Assembly (NCBI GenBank): GCA_947853665.1 | Contig: CANTXF010000068.1 | Location: forward strand, 1-59,770 | DNA: 59,770 nt | Source of the DNA: an uncultured Deferribacterales bacterium | GTDB taxonomy: Bacteria; Chrysiogenota; Deferribacteres; Deferribacterales; Mucispirillaceae | Reading direction: 5' to 3' | Shown: in pieces, positions 35,801 to 48,661 of the stretch | Position numbering within the stretch: the first letter of the stretch is position 1 | Layout: every line of letters begins with the position of its first letter | Position numbers and translations under genes: made by a program | The notes under the pieces: model-generated | The model's input: the letters and a program-made list of their open reading frames with translations, nothing else | Told to the model about the DNA's origin: nothing | The model's database searches: none

Positions 35801-36330
35801 TATAATAAAGCGGCTTGTGCCCGGTAATAAAAAATCTTATCCGAAGCGTTCGGCAAGTCGCTGTCTGAAGGGAGCTTTTGCCCCATGAGTTTGAATTGAC
35901 GCGCAGGAAAAGATCCTTTATGTATTAACGTCATTCAAACTATATTGAAAAAATCCCTGCGCCCTATTCAACCCATGCATTAATAAAGCGGCGAAACTAA
36001 CCCCCGCCCCGGCACACCGGAGGATTCGCCTCAAAGAGCCAATTTAGAGAGCTTTAGGCTTCTCTGTCGCCGCAGCAATTCTCTATTTTACAAATATTTT
36101 CCACGACGTTACGATAACCCTTATAAGACTATCGCCAGCATGTTTTAATATATGTTTTCAGAATAAGCGGATGCCCGTAAACGCGTCTTTCTTTGTATTA
36201 TAAGGACACAAAAGACGCCATAAGCAAAAACCGTACCTTGCAATACATAAATTATAAGCGGCAAATATGAAACGGATTATGAGACTATACAAAAATGATT
36301 GATATGACAATAGTTTTATTTATGTTTTAT
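35801..36330. other. non-coding region with structured elements between the Sel1 genes and the ATP synthase operon
   Basis: No credible gene lies in 35229-36385 on either strand. Besides array 2, this part holds two interlocked inverted repeats (35888-35962, see findings), a further degenerate repeat unit near 35972-35998 (GCATTAATAAAGCGGCGAAA, akin to 35773-35792), and a hairpin with arms GCGTCTTT (36183-36190) and AAAGACGC (36211-36218). The 35229-35400 part is AT-rich and likely holds the promoter of the Sel1 genes, but I cannot pick one out. Confidence 0.6.
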
Positions 36331-36362
36331 AAAAAAAGAAAAAGCGGGGCAAAAGCCCCGCT
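36331..36362 (-). terminator. rho-independent terminator of the ATP synthase operon
   Basis: On the minus strand the perfect 8-bp stem AGCGGGGC/GCCCCGCT with a TTTT loop is followed by TTTTCTTTTTTT, just after the atpC stop. Confidence 0.95.
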
Positions 36363-36385
36363 TATTATAAAATATTTAAAAAATA

Positions 36386-36802
36386 TTAATTTCCCGATTT
36401 TTCGGCTATCTCCACCCTTGCGCTGTGATATACATAAGCGGCTTCGGCGGCTCTGTATTCGTCGCTGTCGGTCAGCTTGTTCTCCTCCATGAACCTGGCG
36501 GCTTCGTCCCTGAGGGATTTTGCCTCCTCCACGTTCACATCGGTTCCGAACTCGGCTTTTTCAGCCAGCACGACCACCCTGTTGTCGGACACTTCGAGAA
36601 AACCTCTTGCCATTACCACCGTGCGGACGTCCCCGCCAGATTTAAACGTAAGGCCCCCCGGTTTCAGCTCCGTGCAGAAAGGGGAATGACCCGCCAAAAG
36701 GCCGAACTCTCCGTCCACGCCCTCCGCCAGGACTTCATCCACCTCAAGGGAAACCAGAGCCTTTTCCGGCGATACCAGTTCGAGAAACAGCTTGTCAGCC
36801 AT
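36386..36802 (-). CDS. atpC: F-type ATP synthase epsilon subunit
   Basis: The 138-residue protein has the epsilon beta-sandwich (LELVSPEKALVSLEVDEVLAEG then DGEFGLLAGHSPFCTELKPG) and a C-terminal helical hairpin. It belongs to the central stalk of F1 and inhibits or couples rotation. It is the last gene of the operon b'-b-delta-alpha-gamma-beta-epsilon, two bases after atpD. Confidence 0.95.
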   Translation of the reverse strand: MADKLFLELVSPEKALVSLEVDEVLAEGVDGEFGLLAGHSPFCTELKPGGLTFKSGGDVRTVVMARGFLEVSDNRVVVLAEKAEFGTDVNVEEAKSLRDEAARFMEENKLTDSDEYRAAEAAYVYHSARVEIAEKSGN

Positions 36803-36804
36803 GG

Positions 36805-38226
<1,422 letters not shown>

Positions 38227-39084
38227 TTATTTTAATGCTTCGGCACCGTTTACGATGTCGAGGAGTTCTTTGGTTATTGCGCCCTGCCTTGCTTTGTTAT
38301 AGTTCAGGACGAGTTTTTTAATCATTTCTCCGGCGTTCCTGGTGGCGTTATCCATGGCCACCATTCTGGCGCCGTGTTCGCCTGCGGCCGACTCCAGCAT
38401 ACTCTGATATACGCTGGTATTTATGAACTGCGGCAGCAGCTCGTCAAGAAGTCTGTCTCTGTCCGGCTCGTACTCAAAGTCGGGATAAGCCTGCGCGCCT
38501 TCGTTTTCCATAGCAACGGGGAGTATTTTCTTTTCCCTGACTATCTGGGACGAGGTGGATTTAAACTCGTTATAGATAACGTAAACCTCGTCCACCTCTT
38601 CCTCGTTGAAGGCTTTTACGGCCATGGAACCTATGAGAGCCGCGTCGTCATAGCGGTACTTGCCGCCGAACCCGGTCCATTTGTCCGCAATAGTAACGCT
38701 GCGCTTCTTAAAAAAGTCGAACGCCCGCTTGCCCACAAGATAAAGCTTTATGTCCTTGCCCTGATGAGCGGCGCAGAAATTGGCGGCAGCCTTTATTACG
38801 TTGGAGTTGAAAGCTCCGCAAAGCCCCCTGTCGGAAGTTACTAGAATAAGGCCTATGCTTTTTACTTCCGGACGGGCTTTGAAATAACAATGGACGTCGC
38901 CGCCGGATCTTCCGGCTATATCCTTTATAAAGCCCGTTATAAGCTCAGCGTACGGCCTTGCCGACATCATGGCTTCTATCGCCCTGCGCATTTTGGCCGC
39001 GGAAACCATTTTCATGGCCTTCGTGATTTTCTGCGTGTTCTGAACGGAATTTATCTTGCGTTTAATATCGCGTGCGCTTGCCAT
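38227..39084 (-). CDS. atpG: F-type ATP synthase gamma subunit
   Basis: The 285-residue protein begins MASARDIKRKINSVQNTQKITKAMKMVSAAK and ends RQGAITKELLDIVNGAEAL, the two conserved helices of the rotating shaft of F1. The middle GLILVTSDRGLCGAFNSNVIK is also diagnostic. It is between atpA and atpD in the usual order. Confidence 0.97.
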   Translation of the reverse strand: MASARDIKRKINSVQNTQKITKAMKMVSAAKMRRAIEAMMSARPYAELITGFIKDIAGRSGGDVHCYFKARPEVKSIGLILVTSDRGLCGAFNSNVIKAAANFCAAHQGKDIKLYLVGKRAFDFFKKRSVTIADKWTGFGGKYRYDDAALIGSMAVKAFNEEEVDEVYVIYNEFKSTSSQIVREKKILPVAMENEGAQAYPDFEYEPDRDRLLDELLPQFINTSVYQSMLESAAGEHGARMVAMDNATRNAGEMIKKLVLNYNKARQGAITKELLDIVNGAEALK

Positions 39085-39168
39085 TAACAGCTCCTCTTAC
39101 TGCCTGTACCTCAAGTCCGGGAAATAAGGGAACGGCCCCGCCGCTCCCTCCGCGCCGCCCGGACGCGG

Positions 39169-40713
<1,545 letters not shown>

Positions 40714-40739
40714 CTAAAATAATTTAGATATTTTAACCT

Positions 40740-41276
40740 TTAAACAAGCTCGGCCTTAAGCCTGTCAAGCTGGCCTCTTATGCTGGCGTCGTAAAGTATG
40801 CTGCCGAGCCTTACCTTTACGCCGCCTATAAGGCGCGGATCCACGGATTCCTTTAAAAGGATTTTTTTACCGGTAATGGAAGAAAGCTTTTCTTCAAGCT
40901 CCTCCCTTGCCTTTTCGCCGGGTTTTACCGCAAACACGGCCTCCGCTTCCATTTCGCCGTTTTCTTTCAATATCAGCTTTTTGATCTCCGCGTCTATCTC
41001 CCCAAGCAGGAAAAGACGCTTTTTTTCAATGAGCAGAGACAGAAAATTAAAAAGCGTGCCGGAGATTTTGCCGTCAGATTTCAGAGCCGAAAAAACCGCT
41101 TTCTTTTCCTCGTTGGTTATAATCGGATTTCTGACGATATTGGCAAATTCGGGGCTCGTTTTAACAAGCCCGGCCAGAGCCGAAAGCTCTTCCCATATTT
41201 TCGGGAACTCCTTTTTCTCCTTAACGTCGTAAAAAAGAGCCCCGGCATAACGTTTCGCCACGATCTGAATATTCAC
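40740..41276 (-). CDS. atpH: F-type ATP synthase delta subunit
   Basis: The 178-residue protein has the delta pattern: AKRYAGALFYDV, ANIVRNPIITNEEKKAVF, LFNFLSLLIEKKRLFLL and the C-terminal KILLKESVDPRLIGGVKVRLGSILYDAS. It links the peripheral stalk b/b' to the top of F1. The gene ends 32 bases before the usual ribosome-binding region of atpA and begins just after the b subunit stop. Confidence 0.95.
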   Translation of the reverse strand: MNIQIVAKRYAGALFYDVKEKKEFPKIWEELSALAGLVKTSPEFANIVRNPIITNEEKKAVFSALKSDGKISGTLFNFLSLLIEKKRLFLLGEIDAEIKKLILKENGEMEAEAVFAVKPGEKAREELEEKLSSITGKKILLKESVDPRLIGGVKVRLGSILYDASIRGQLDRLKAELV

Positions 41277-41279
41277 TTG

Positions 41280-41843
41280 TCACGCTCCGATACGCTTTAT
41301 ATATTCGTCAAGCACGTCTTGGGCTTTTTCTCCCTTGACGTCTTTCTCTATGCGCTTTTCCGCCTCTGCGGAAGCAAGCTCGGCAAGCTCCCTGCGCAGA
41401 TCCGCCTTGGCTTTGGCAGTTTCCGCCTCTATCATGTTCACTGCAAACTGCTTCATCTTAGCCACGGTTTTTTCCGCTTCGGCCAGTATAAGCTCACGCT
41501 CTTTTTCCGCGGCTTTAAGGGCGTTGCTTTTCATATCGGCAAGCTCTTTCTCAAGGGAGGCCATTTTGGATTCGTACTCCCTGACCTGAGCCAAAGCCGC
41601 CTCCTTGGCTTTCTCCGCGTCGGAAAGAGCTTTTTCGATATCCGCCGTGCGTTTTACAAGCATATTAACGAGAGGTTTTTTAAGAATTTTATAAAGAAGC
41701 GCCACAAAAATGACAAAAATAAGAACCCGCCATCCGAGACCGGCCCAGTCCAGATCGGCCCAATCCTTATGAACCTCCGCCGCATCCGCGGCAAAAGCAT
41801 AAACGGGGAAAACGGAAAATACCGCTGCCAATGTTTTTTTCAC
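41280..41843 (-). CDS. atpF: F-type ATP synthase b subunit
   Basis: The 187-residue protein has a signal-peptide-like N-terminus (MKKTLAAVFSVFPVYAFAADA), then a membrane helix (about 40-56, GWRVLIFVIFVALLYKILKKPL) and a long charged coiled coil (EKALSDAEKAKEAALAQVRE). This signal-bearing b form is typical of delta-proteobacterial and related synthases. Together with the b' protein it forms the peripheral stalk. It lies three bases before atpH. Confidence 0.93.
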   Translation of the reverse strand: MKKTLAAVFSVFPVYAFAADAAEVHKDWADLDWAGLGWRVLIFVIFVALLYKILKKPLVNMLVKRTADIEKALSDAEKAKEAALAQVREYESKMASLEKELADMKSNALKAAEKERELILAEAEKTVAKMKQFAVNMIEAETAKAKADLRRELAELASAEAEKRIEKDVKGEKAQDVLDEYIKRIGA

Positions 41844-41852
41844 CCTTCCCTC

Positions 41853-42284
41853 CTACGCGGCGCTGCCGGAAATGGTTTTATATATCATTTCGCTGATGTC
41901 TTTAACTTCTTTGTGAAGCTGGGTTTTGGCTTCCGCCACGGCTTTTTCCAGCTCCGCGCGGGCTTCCTCCGTAGATTTTGAAACGTCGGCCTTGGCGGAG
42001 GATATTATCGCGTCCACCTTTTCTCCGGCCTCGGCCTTTACCTTTCTCTGGTATTCGGCTATTTCGTTTCTTACGGAAACGAGCTTGCTGTCGTAAGCCC
42101 GCTTGCTGGCCTCAACCTTTTCAAGCTGGCTTTCGGCACTTTCCATAAGGCTGTTTATTTTGGCGTCGCGGGCGTCTATGGTGGATTTTATAGGTTTCAG
42201 GATAAGGATATTGGCGAAAAACACTATCAAGAGAAACTGGACAATCTGTATTACCAGCGTATAATCCAAACCAACCTGAATCAT
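41853..42284 (-). CDS. F-type ATP synthase b' subunit
   Basis: The 143-residue protein has an N-terminal membrane helix (about 8-30, TLVIQIVQFLLIVFFANILILKP with the characteristic lysine-proline end) and a coiled coil to the end. It is the shorter b-type subunit, forming a heterodimeric peripheral stalk with the next gene product. It is the first gene of the operon. No a or c subunit gene is present in the cluster, so the membrane rotor genes must be elsewhere. Confidence 0.93.
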   Translation of the reverse strand: MIQVGLDYTLVIQIVQFLLIVFFANILILKPIKSTIDARDAKINSLMESAESQLEKVEASKRAYDSKLVSVRNEIAEYQRKVKAEAGEKVDAIISSAKADVSKSTEEARAELEKAVAEAKTQLHKEVKDISEMIYKTISGSAA

Positions 42285-42412
42285 CGGTCTGCACTCCTAA
42301 AGGTTATATGTTAATATTCATACTTTAAAAACGCGCATAAACCGCCCCTCTCCCGGGAAAGAATGAACGGGGGCGTCGAAAACAGTTTACCGAAAAAATT
42401 AAGGGCAATCTT

Positions 42413-42442
42413 TTTCTACCAGTATTTGCGCCGCCCTGTCAA
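42413..42442 (-). promoter_or_regulatory. putative promoter of the ATP synthase operon
   Basis: On the minus strand TTGACA (42437-42442), an 18-base spacer and TAGAAA (42413-42418) lie about 130 bases before the b' start. A GC-rich hairpin (arms 42477-42485 and 42495-42505) sits between this and the pgk stop. Confidence 0.45.
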
Positions 42443-42512
42443 GCAAAACCTTCCCCCGAAAGAAAGTTTGAGGAACGCCGCCGCCTTAAGTTACGGCGCG
42501 GCGGCAGTTTTT

Positions 42513-43685
42513 CTACGCTCTGAGTATGTCTATGCCAGGCAGAGTCCCGAATTCAACGTATTCGAGAGAAGCGCCTCCTCCCGTTGAAATATGGGAAATT
42601 TTATCCGCAGCGCCTGCTTTTTTTACGGCCGATACGGAGTCTCCCCCGCCGACTATCACGGTAACGCCTAAAGACGCCAGCTTTTTGGCTATGGCAAAGG
42701 TGCCTCCGGAGTAAGCGGGCTGTTCGAAAACGCCCATGGGGCCGTTCCATAAAACGGTTTTGCAGCCTTCCAGAGCCTTAGAATATTCTTTTACGGTTTC
42801 AGGGCCTATATCGAGCCCCATAAAGCCGTCCGGTATGGAAACTTCCGGGCAGGCTCTGGGCTCTCCGCCGAATTTGTCGGAAATCACGTGATCTACAGGC
42901 AGCATGAGCTTAACGCCCTTTTTCTCCGCCGTTTTAAGGATATCCGCAACGATGGAAAGCTGATCCTCCTCCACAATGGAAGTGCCGGTGGAAAAGCCTT
43001 TGTATTTAAGGAAGGTATAAGCCATGGCTCCGCCTATAAGGATGACGTCCGCCATATCCAGCAGGCTTTTTATGACGCCCAGCTTATCGGATACCTTCGC
43101 CCCTCCCAGAACGGCGGCGAAGGGTCTTTCGGGATTTTTCACTATTTTGTCGAAATACCGGGCTTCCTTTTCCACAAGAAAACCGGCGGCCTTCTCTTTT
43201 AAAAGACCGGGGACTCCGTAAACGGAAGCGTGCTTTCTGTGGCAGGTGCCGAAAGCGTCGTTTATGAAAACATCGAAAGGAGCGGCCAGCTCTTTCGCAA
43301 ATTCCGGGTCGTTCTTTTCCTCCCCTTTATAAAAACGCACGTTTTCAAGGAGAAGGGCAGTGCCGGGCTTGAGGACGTCGAGAGCTTTTCCGACCTCATC
43401 CCCAACGCTGTCGGAAACGAACACGACGGGAAATATGGATTTTTCGTTTATATAGTCCGCCACAGGTTTTAAGGTATAGGCCATGTTTTTCTCGCCCTTG
43501 GGACGCCCCAAATGGCTTACGAGAGCAACTTTGGCTCCCTTCTCCAGAGCGTATGAAACGGTTTTGGCGGCCTCTCTTATACGGGTGTCGTCGTTTATTA
43601 CGCCGTCTTTTAAAGGCACGTTGAAATCCACCCGAATAAGGACTTTTTTACCGGTTATATCCAGATCTTTTATGCTTTTGACCAT
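42513..43685 (-). CDS. pgk: phosphoglycerate kinase
   Basis: The 390-residue protein has all the family landmarks: KKVLIRVDFNVPLKDG, VSHLGRPKG, NDAFGTCHRKHAS, FAAVLGGAKVSDKLGVI, and VLWNGPMGVFEQPAYSGGT with VGGGDSVSAVKKAG for ATP binding. It makes ATP from 1,3-bisphosphoglycerate. It follows gap on the same strand, with a terminator-like hairpin in between that may reduce read-through. Confidence 0.98.
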   Translation of the reverse strand: MVKSIKDLDITGKKVLIRVDFNVPLKDGVINDDTRIREAAKTVSYALEKGAKVALVSHLGRPKGEKNMAYTLKPVADYINEKSIFPVVFVSDSVGDEVGKALDVLKPGTALLLENVRFYKGEEKNDPEFAKELAAPFDVFINDAFGTCHRKHASVYGVPGLLKEKAAGFLVEKEARYFDKIVKNPERPFAAVLGGAKVSDKLGVIKSLLDMADVILIGGAMAYTFLKYKGFSTGTSIVEEDQLSIVADILKTAEKKGVKLMLPVDHVISDKFGGEPRACPEVSIPDGFMGLDIGPETVKEYSKALEGCKTVLWNGPMGVFEQPAYSGGTFAIAKKLASLGVTVIVGGGDSVSAVKKAGAADKISHISTGGGASLEYVEFGTLPGIDILRA

Positions 43686-43750
43686 AGGGTTCTCCTCTTT
43701 GTCGGACGGCCGGCGGCTATGAGGCGAAACGGGCGCGGCCCGAACAACGG

Positions 43751-43778
43751 TAAAATAAAGGGAGGGGAAACCCCTCCC
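43751..43778 (-). terminator. hairpin terminator between gap and pgk
   Basis: On the minus strand GGGAGGGG/CCCCTCCC with a 3-base loop is followed by TTTATTTTA. It lies soon after the gap stop and upstream of pgk, so expression of pgk may be attenuated or have its own promoter. Confidence 0.75.
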
Positions 43779-43792
43779 GTATGCCGGATTTA

Positions 43793-44842
<1,050 letters not shown>

Positions 44843-44931
44843 TTATGTTAACCTTTGAGGAATGGAAGGTCAAGGAAAAAAGGACGGAAACGGTTTATTA
44901 TAATTCAAAACAGAAAACGGAGGACGGCCGG

Positions 44932-46266
44932 TCAGGAATCCTTGAACCCGCCGTCCGCTCCCGAGCGAGCCGGGCTTTCTTCCCCGGCGGCGAACGAACC
45001 GCTGTTTTTAAGCTCTGCCATATTGCGGTTCAAAAGCTTTATAGCCGCGCCGATATCGCCTTCGGAAGCGCCGTATTTGGAATTCATAACGTTTATCAGG
45101 CGCTCCATCTGGAAAAAGGTGCGCTTATTAAGATCCGAATATTTAAGCTGCAGGTTCTCAACGTTACGCTGATAATTCTTAATGGCGTCGTAGGAGCGGG
45201 CAAGCTTGTTCTTATATTCCTGAAGCTCGGTTTTCCAAGCAAGCATTTCCTTAGTGGAATCCTTGGCCATAAGGGATTCGAGCGTTTTTTTCATTTTTTC
45301 GCTGCGGCCCAGCAGGGCGGTGTAATTCATGGAAAGGTCGGCGTAATCCCTTTTAACGGTCTCCAGCTCGTTCATATCCGATATTTTGGATTTTTTGAAA
45401 GTTTTAAGCTGCTCCCTTACTTTAGTTATTGAAGCCTCCTTTTCCACAGCCTCCGTTTTATCGACTATTATGCCTCCCCAGCCCACGGTCTCCCCGGACT
45501 CTTCCGCAACCGGGAAGAAATACACGCTTAAATTTCTAGTTCTGCCGTTCCGCTCAACGGCAAACTCCTCCACAAGGCTTTCTCCCGTGCGGCGGACTTC
45601 TCCCTGCTTGCACCAGGGGCATGGCTCGTCCTTGCCGAAAAAGGCCTTGTGGCATTTTTTGCCTATAAGCTCGGTGATTTTTTCCATACCGGCGAAGGAA
45701 GAAGCCGCCTTATTGGCCTGAAAAATAACGTAATCCGGCGAAACGGAATAAAGAGGGCTTTCCACGCTGTCTATAAGTATCCTCAGCTTGTCCCTGCTTC
45801 TGCGCATCATGTCGAGAGTTTTACGGGCTTCCTCCAGCCGGGAAACGAGAGCGTCCGCCCGGAGCCTGGCCTCCGCTATTTCCGCGTCCTTATCCTCCGT
45901 AAGCCCGCCTGATTTTCCGGCAGAATCGGGCCTGCGGAAACTGCCGGAAAGCATGCCGGCGTAAGCCCTGAAAAAATCGTTAAGGTTTTTCCTGGATTTA
46001 CCGTCCCTTACCACGCACACGCACTTTACTCCGCCTATGACGGCGCGAAGAAAATATACCACCACCCGCTGGCTGTTTTTGGCGAAAAACCCGACTATGG
46101 TATCGTCGTCTTCAAGGCTCGGCCTTAACGCCTCCGGAACCGGCACGGCTTCGGAAAGGCCCTCGCGGTAGCGTGTCATCACGCCTGTTTCCGGCTCGTA
46201 AACCATAAAGGAAACGGACGAGGTTTCGGAAAGGTTCTTAAAAAATTCTCCGCATGTTATAGACAA
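44932..46266 (-). CDS. PAS-domain protein with CXXC cluster and long coiled coil
   Basis: The 444-residue protein has an N-terminal globular domain (about 1-110), a helical linker, a PAS domain (about 165-280: LRILIDSVESPLYSVSPDYVIFQAN) and a long coiled coil to about residue 420. Inside the PAS domain is a cysteine group CHKAFFGKDEPCPWC, which could bind a metal or act as a redox sensor, as in many PAS proteins of anaerobes. There is no kinase, cyclase or other output domain and no membrane segment. It probably acts as a scaffold or sensor adaptor; its partner is unknown. comF lies directly upstream on the same strand. Confidence 0.78.
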   Translation of the reverse strand: MSITCGEFFKNLSETSSVSFMVYEPETGVMTRYREGLSEAVPVPEALRPSLEDDDTIVGFFAKNSQRVVVYFLRAVIGGVKCVCVVRDGKSRKNLNDFFRAYAGMLSGSFRRPDSAGKSGGLTEDKDAEIAEARLRADALVSRLEEARKTLDMMRRSRDKLRILIDSVESPLYSVSPDYVIFQANKAASSFAGMEKITELIGKKCHKAFFGKDEPCPWCKQGEVRRTGESLVEEFAVERNGRTRNLSVYFFPVAEESGETVGWGGIIVDKTEAVEKEASITKVREQLKTFKKSKISDMNELETVKRDYADLSMNYTALLGRSEKMKKTLESLMAKDSTKEMLAWKTELQEYKNKLARSYDAIKNYQRNVENLQLKYSDLNKRTFFQMERLINVMNSKYGASEGDIGAAIKLLNRNMAELKNSGSFAAGEESPARSGADGGFKDS

Positions 46267-46282
46267 TTACAAACTCCGCCAA

Positions 46283-46951
46283 TCAGTCGATGGCTATTAC
46301 GTAGCAGTCGGTCCGCAAAGCGCCGGCGGATTTTAAAAGCTCCGCACATTCGTTCAGTGTGGACCCGGTTGTAAATATATCATCAACGAGAATAATACTC
46401 AAAGGTTTTTCCCCGCCGCGGAGGCCGAAAGCGCCGCGAACGTTTTTTCCGCGGTCTTTCGCCTTTAACCCGTATTGAAAGACCGTGTTTCTTTTCCTGT
46501 ATAGGGCCTTTACCACCGGCACGCCAGAAACTTCCGACAAATACCCCGCGGCGGCGTCCGCCGGATGAAGAAAGCGCCTGAGCCTCCTTAAAGGGTGCGA
46601 AGGCACCGGCACCACTGCGTCGTAGTCCGTCATGTCCAGGCCGTCCGGCAGGCCCAGGATATAGCGCAAAGTAAAAGCAGACCTTAAATTATACCTGAAC
46701 TTCACGCTAAGAAGCAGCTTCCTGATAACGCCGGAATATCTGTAACAGGCGTAAACCCTGCCTCCGGAAAAAACCGTCTTTCCGTAACAGGATGGGCAGA
46801 AAGCGCCCTGAGCCGCCAGAGGAAAATCGCATACGGGGCAAGGCGGCCCCGCTTCCTCCAGAGCGCCGAAACAGTCGCTGCACAAAGGCTCCCGCAATCC
46901 GCACGTTCCTCCGCAGGCCGGGCATTTACCCAGGAATATTTCTTCAAGCAC
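46283..46951 (-). CDS. comF: ComF-family phosphoribosyltransferase-like protein
   Basis: The 222-residue protein has paired zinc-finger cysteines at the N-terminus (CPACGGTCG, CSDCFG, CPVCDF, CPSCYG) and a C-terminal type-I phosphoribosyltransferase fold with the PRPP loop SIILVDDIFTTGSTLNEC and LYRKRNTVFQYGLKAKDRGKN. ComF/GntX proteins take part in DNA uptake or, more generally, in nucleotide metabolism. It ends 16 bases before the PAS gene and starts three bases after gpmI, so it is within an operon. Confidence 0.92.
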   Translation of the reverse strand: MLEEIFLGKCPACGGTCGLREPLCSDCFGALEEAGPPCPVCDFPLAAQGAFCPSCYGKTVFSGGRVYACYRYSGVIRKLLLSVKFRYNLRSAFTLRYILGLPDGLDMTDYDAVVPVPSHPLRRLRRFLHPADAAAGYLSEVSGVPVVKALYRKRNTVFQYGLKAKDRGKNVRGAFGLRGGEKPLSIILVDDIFTTGSTLNECAELLKSAGALRTDCYVIAID

Positions 46952-46954
46952 GCC

Positions 46955-48472
46955 TTATATTATCAAATCGTCGCCGGTCATATCCTCCGGCTTTTCTATA
47001 CCCAGTATGCGGAGCATGGTGGGGGCTATATCCGCCAGCTTGCCCCTGCCCTTTTTAAGAGAGCACGGATAATTGTGCACTATGAAAGTTACCGGATTAA
47101 GCGTATGGGCCGTGTGGGGCTGGCCGTTTTCATAATCCCACATATATTCCGAATTTCCGTGATCCGCCGTAACGAGAAGGACGGCATCCATATCGTCCGC
47201 CGTCTTTATAACCCGGCCCAGGCATTCGTCCACGGCGCGGCATGCTTCTATGGCCGCCTTTTCCACCCCCGTGTGCCCAACCATATCTGGATTTGCGAAA
47301 TTCATTATCGCCACGTCCGTTTTGCCCGCCCTGAAAATCTCCTCGAAAGCGGCTTCCACCTGATAAACGCTCATTGCCGGTTTCAAGTCGTAGGTAGCCA
47401 CGTCCCTGGGAGATGCGATAAGCTCTCTTGCTTCCATGGGAAAAGGCTCTTCCCGGCCGCCGTTGAAAAAATAAGTAACGTGGGCGTATTTTTCCGTTTC
47501 CGCTATGCGGAGCTGGCTCAGTCCTGCGGCGCTCACCGCTTCCGCGAAAATGTTTTTCAGGTTGTCCGGAGGATAGGCCACGGGAAGAGAAAATCCTTTT
47601 TCGTATTCCGTAAGGGTCATTATATCCAGATCAGGCTTAGGCCCCCTATCGAAGCCGGAAAATTCCTCGTCCGTCATAACGTGGACAAGCTCCCTCATTC
47701 TGTCGGCGCGGAAATTCATCATAAAAACGCCGTCGCCGTCTTTTATAAGGCCGTCTGCGCCTGCTATGCGCACGGGTTTTATAAATTCGTCCGTCTCGGA
47801 GGAATTCTCCATGGCCTTCTCCGGCGTTTCCGCGATAAACTCGCTCCTGCCGAAGCGCATAACGTCCCAGGCCTTTTGCACCCTGTCCCAGCGCTTATCC
47901 CTGTCCATGGCGTAGTAACGGCCCGTAATATCGGCTATGCGGCCGGCGCCGTTTTCAGTAAGCCAGCCGTCCAGCTCCTTTATAAAGCCAAGCCCGCTTC
48001 CCGGAGGAGTGTCCCTGCCGTCGGTAAAAGCGTGAATATATATTTCTTTTACGCCGGCGTCCCTGGCGATAGCCGCCATGCCCTTTATATGATCTATATG
48101 GGAATGGACACCGCCGTCGGACACAAGGCCAAGAATATGGAGCCTGCCGGAGCCTTTCGCCACACCGGCGAAAAAATCGGAAACCGCCGGGTTTTCAGAC
48201 GCGCCGCCGGACTCTATGTCCTTTGAAATCCTTAAAATATCCTGATACACGATACGGCCAGCGCCGATATTGGTGTGGCCTACCTCCGAATTGCCCATCT
48301 GGCCCTTTGGAAGCCCTACCCTTTCTTCCGAAGCGTCGAGCAGCGTCCACGGGTCAGACGCAAGAAGCCCGTTATAGTTTTCAGGTTCAGAAAGAGCCAC
48401 GGCGTTATGCTCGCGCTCCGTTCTGTACCCCCAGCCGTCCAGTATCAGCAGGATAAGTTTTTTACGGTTCAT
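46955..48472 (-). CDS. gpmI: 2,3-bisphosphoglycerate-independent phosphoglycerate mutase
   Basis: From ATG 48472 the protein has 505 residues. It has LILLILDGWGYR, the catalytic serine in MGNSEVGHTNIGAG, and the metal-binding C-terminal segments NFANPDMVGHTG and VTADHGNSEYM. It interconverts 3- and 2-phosphoglycerate using manganese. The start at 48472 is supported by GGAG nine bases ahead; the frame extends 19 codons further without support. Confidence 0.97.
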   Translation of the reverse strand: MNRKKLILLILDGWGYRTEREHNAVALSEPENYNGLLASDPWTLLDASEERVGLPKGQMGNSEVGHTNIGAGRIVYQDILRISKDIESGGASENPAVSDFFAGVAKGSGRLHILGLVSDGGVHSHIDHIKGMAAIARDAGVKEIYIHAFTDGRDTPPGSGLGFIKELDGWLTENGAGRIADITGRYYAMDRDKRWDRVQKAWDVMRFGRSEFIAETPEKAMENSSETDEFIKPVRIAGADGLIKDGDGVFMMNFRADRMRELVHVMTDEEFSGFDRGPKPDLDIMTLTEYEKGFSLPVAYPPDNLKNIFAEAVSAAGLSQLRIAETEKYAHVTYFFNGGREEPFPMEARELIASPRDVATYDLKPAMSVYQVEAAFEEIFRAGKTDVAIMNFANPDMVGHTGVEKAAIEACRAVDECLGRVIKTADDMDAVLLVTADHGNSEYMWDYENGQPHTAHTLNPVTFIVHNYPCSLKKGRGKLADIAPTMLRILGIEKPEDMTGDDLII

Positions 48473-48532
48473 CTGAACGCTCCAAAAATACGTTTTAAGT
48501 ATTGTTTCACAAAACAGAAAAGTATTCAAGAG

Positions 48533-48561
48533 AAGAAAAAGCCGGGCCTCGAAAGCCCGGC
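48533..48561 (-). terminator. rho-independent terminator after the DksA-like gene
   Basis: On the minus strand the perfect 7-bp stem GCCGGGC/GCCCGGC is followed by TTTTTC. It is downstream of the 48662-49024 gene and separates it from gpmI. Confidence 0.92.
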
Positions 48562-48661
48562 GTATATAAAGGGGATGAGAGGGAAGCGCGAAACTGCGCC
48601 GCCCGGCCCCTTGGATAACTCACAAAAAAATAAACCGGCCGGGAAAACGGCAGGCCTGACG

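Noticed and set aside
35801-36110. tmRNA, 6S RNA or RNase P RNA in the long gene-free stretch
   Set aside because: I compared both strands with the conserved tmRNA ends, the RNase P core and the open 6S hairpin and saw no convincing match; the repeats and pseudoknot explain the structure better.
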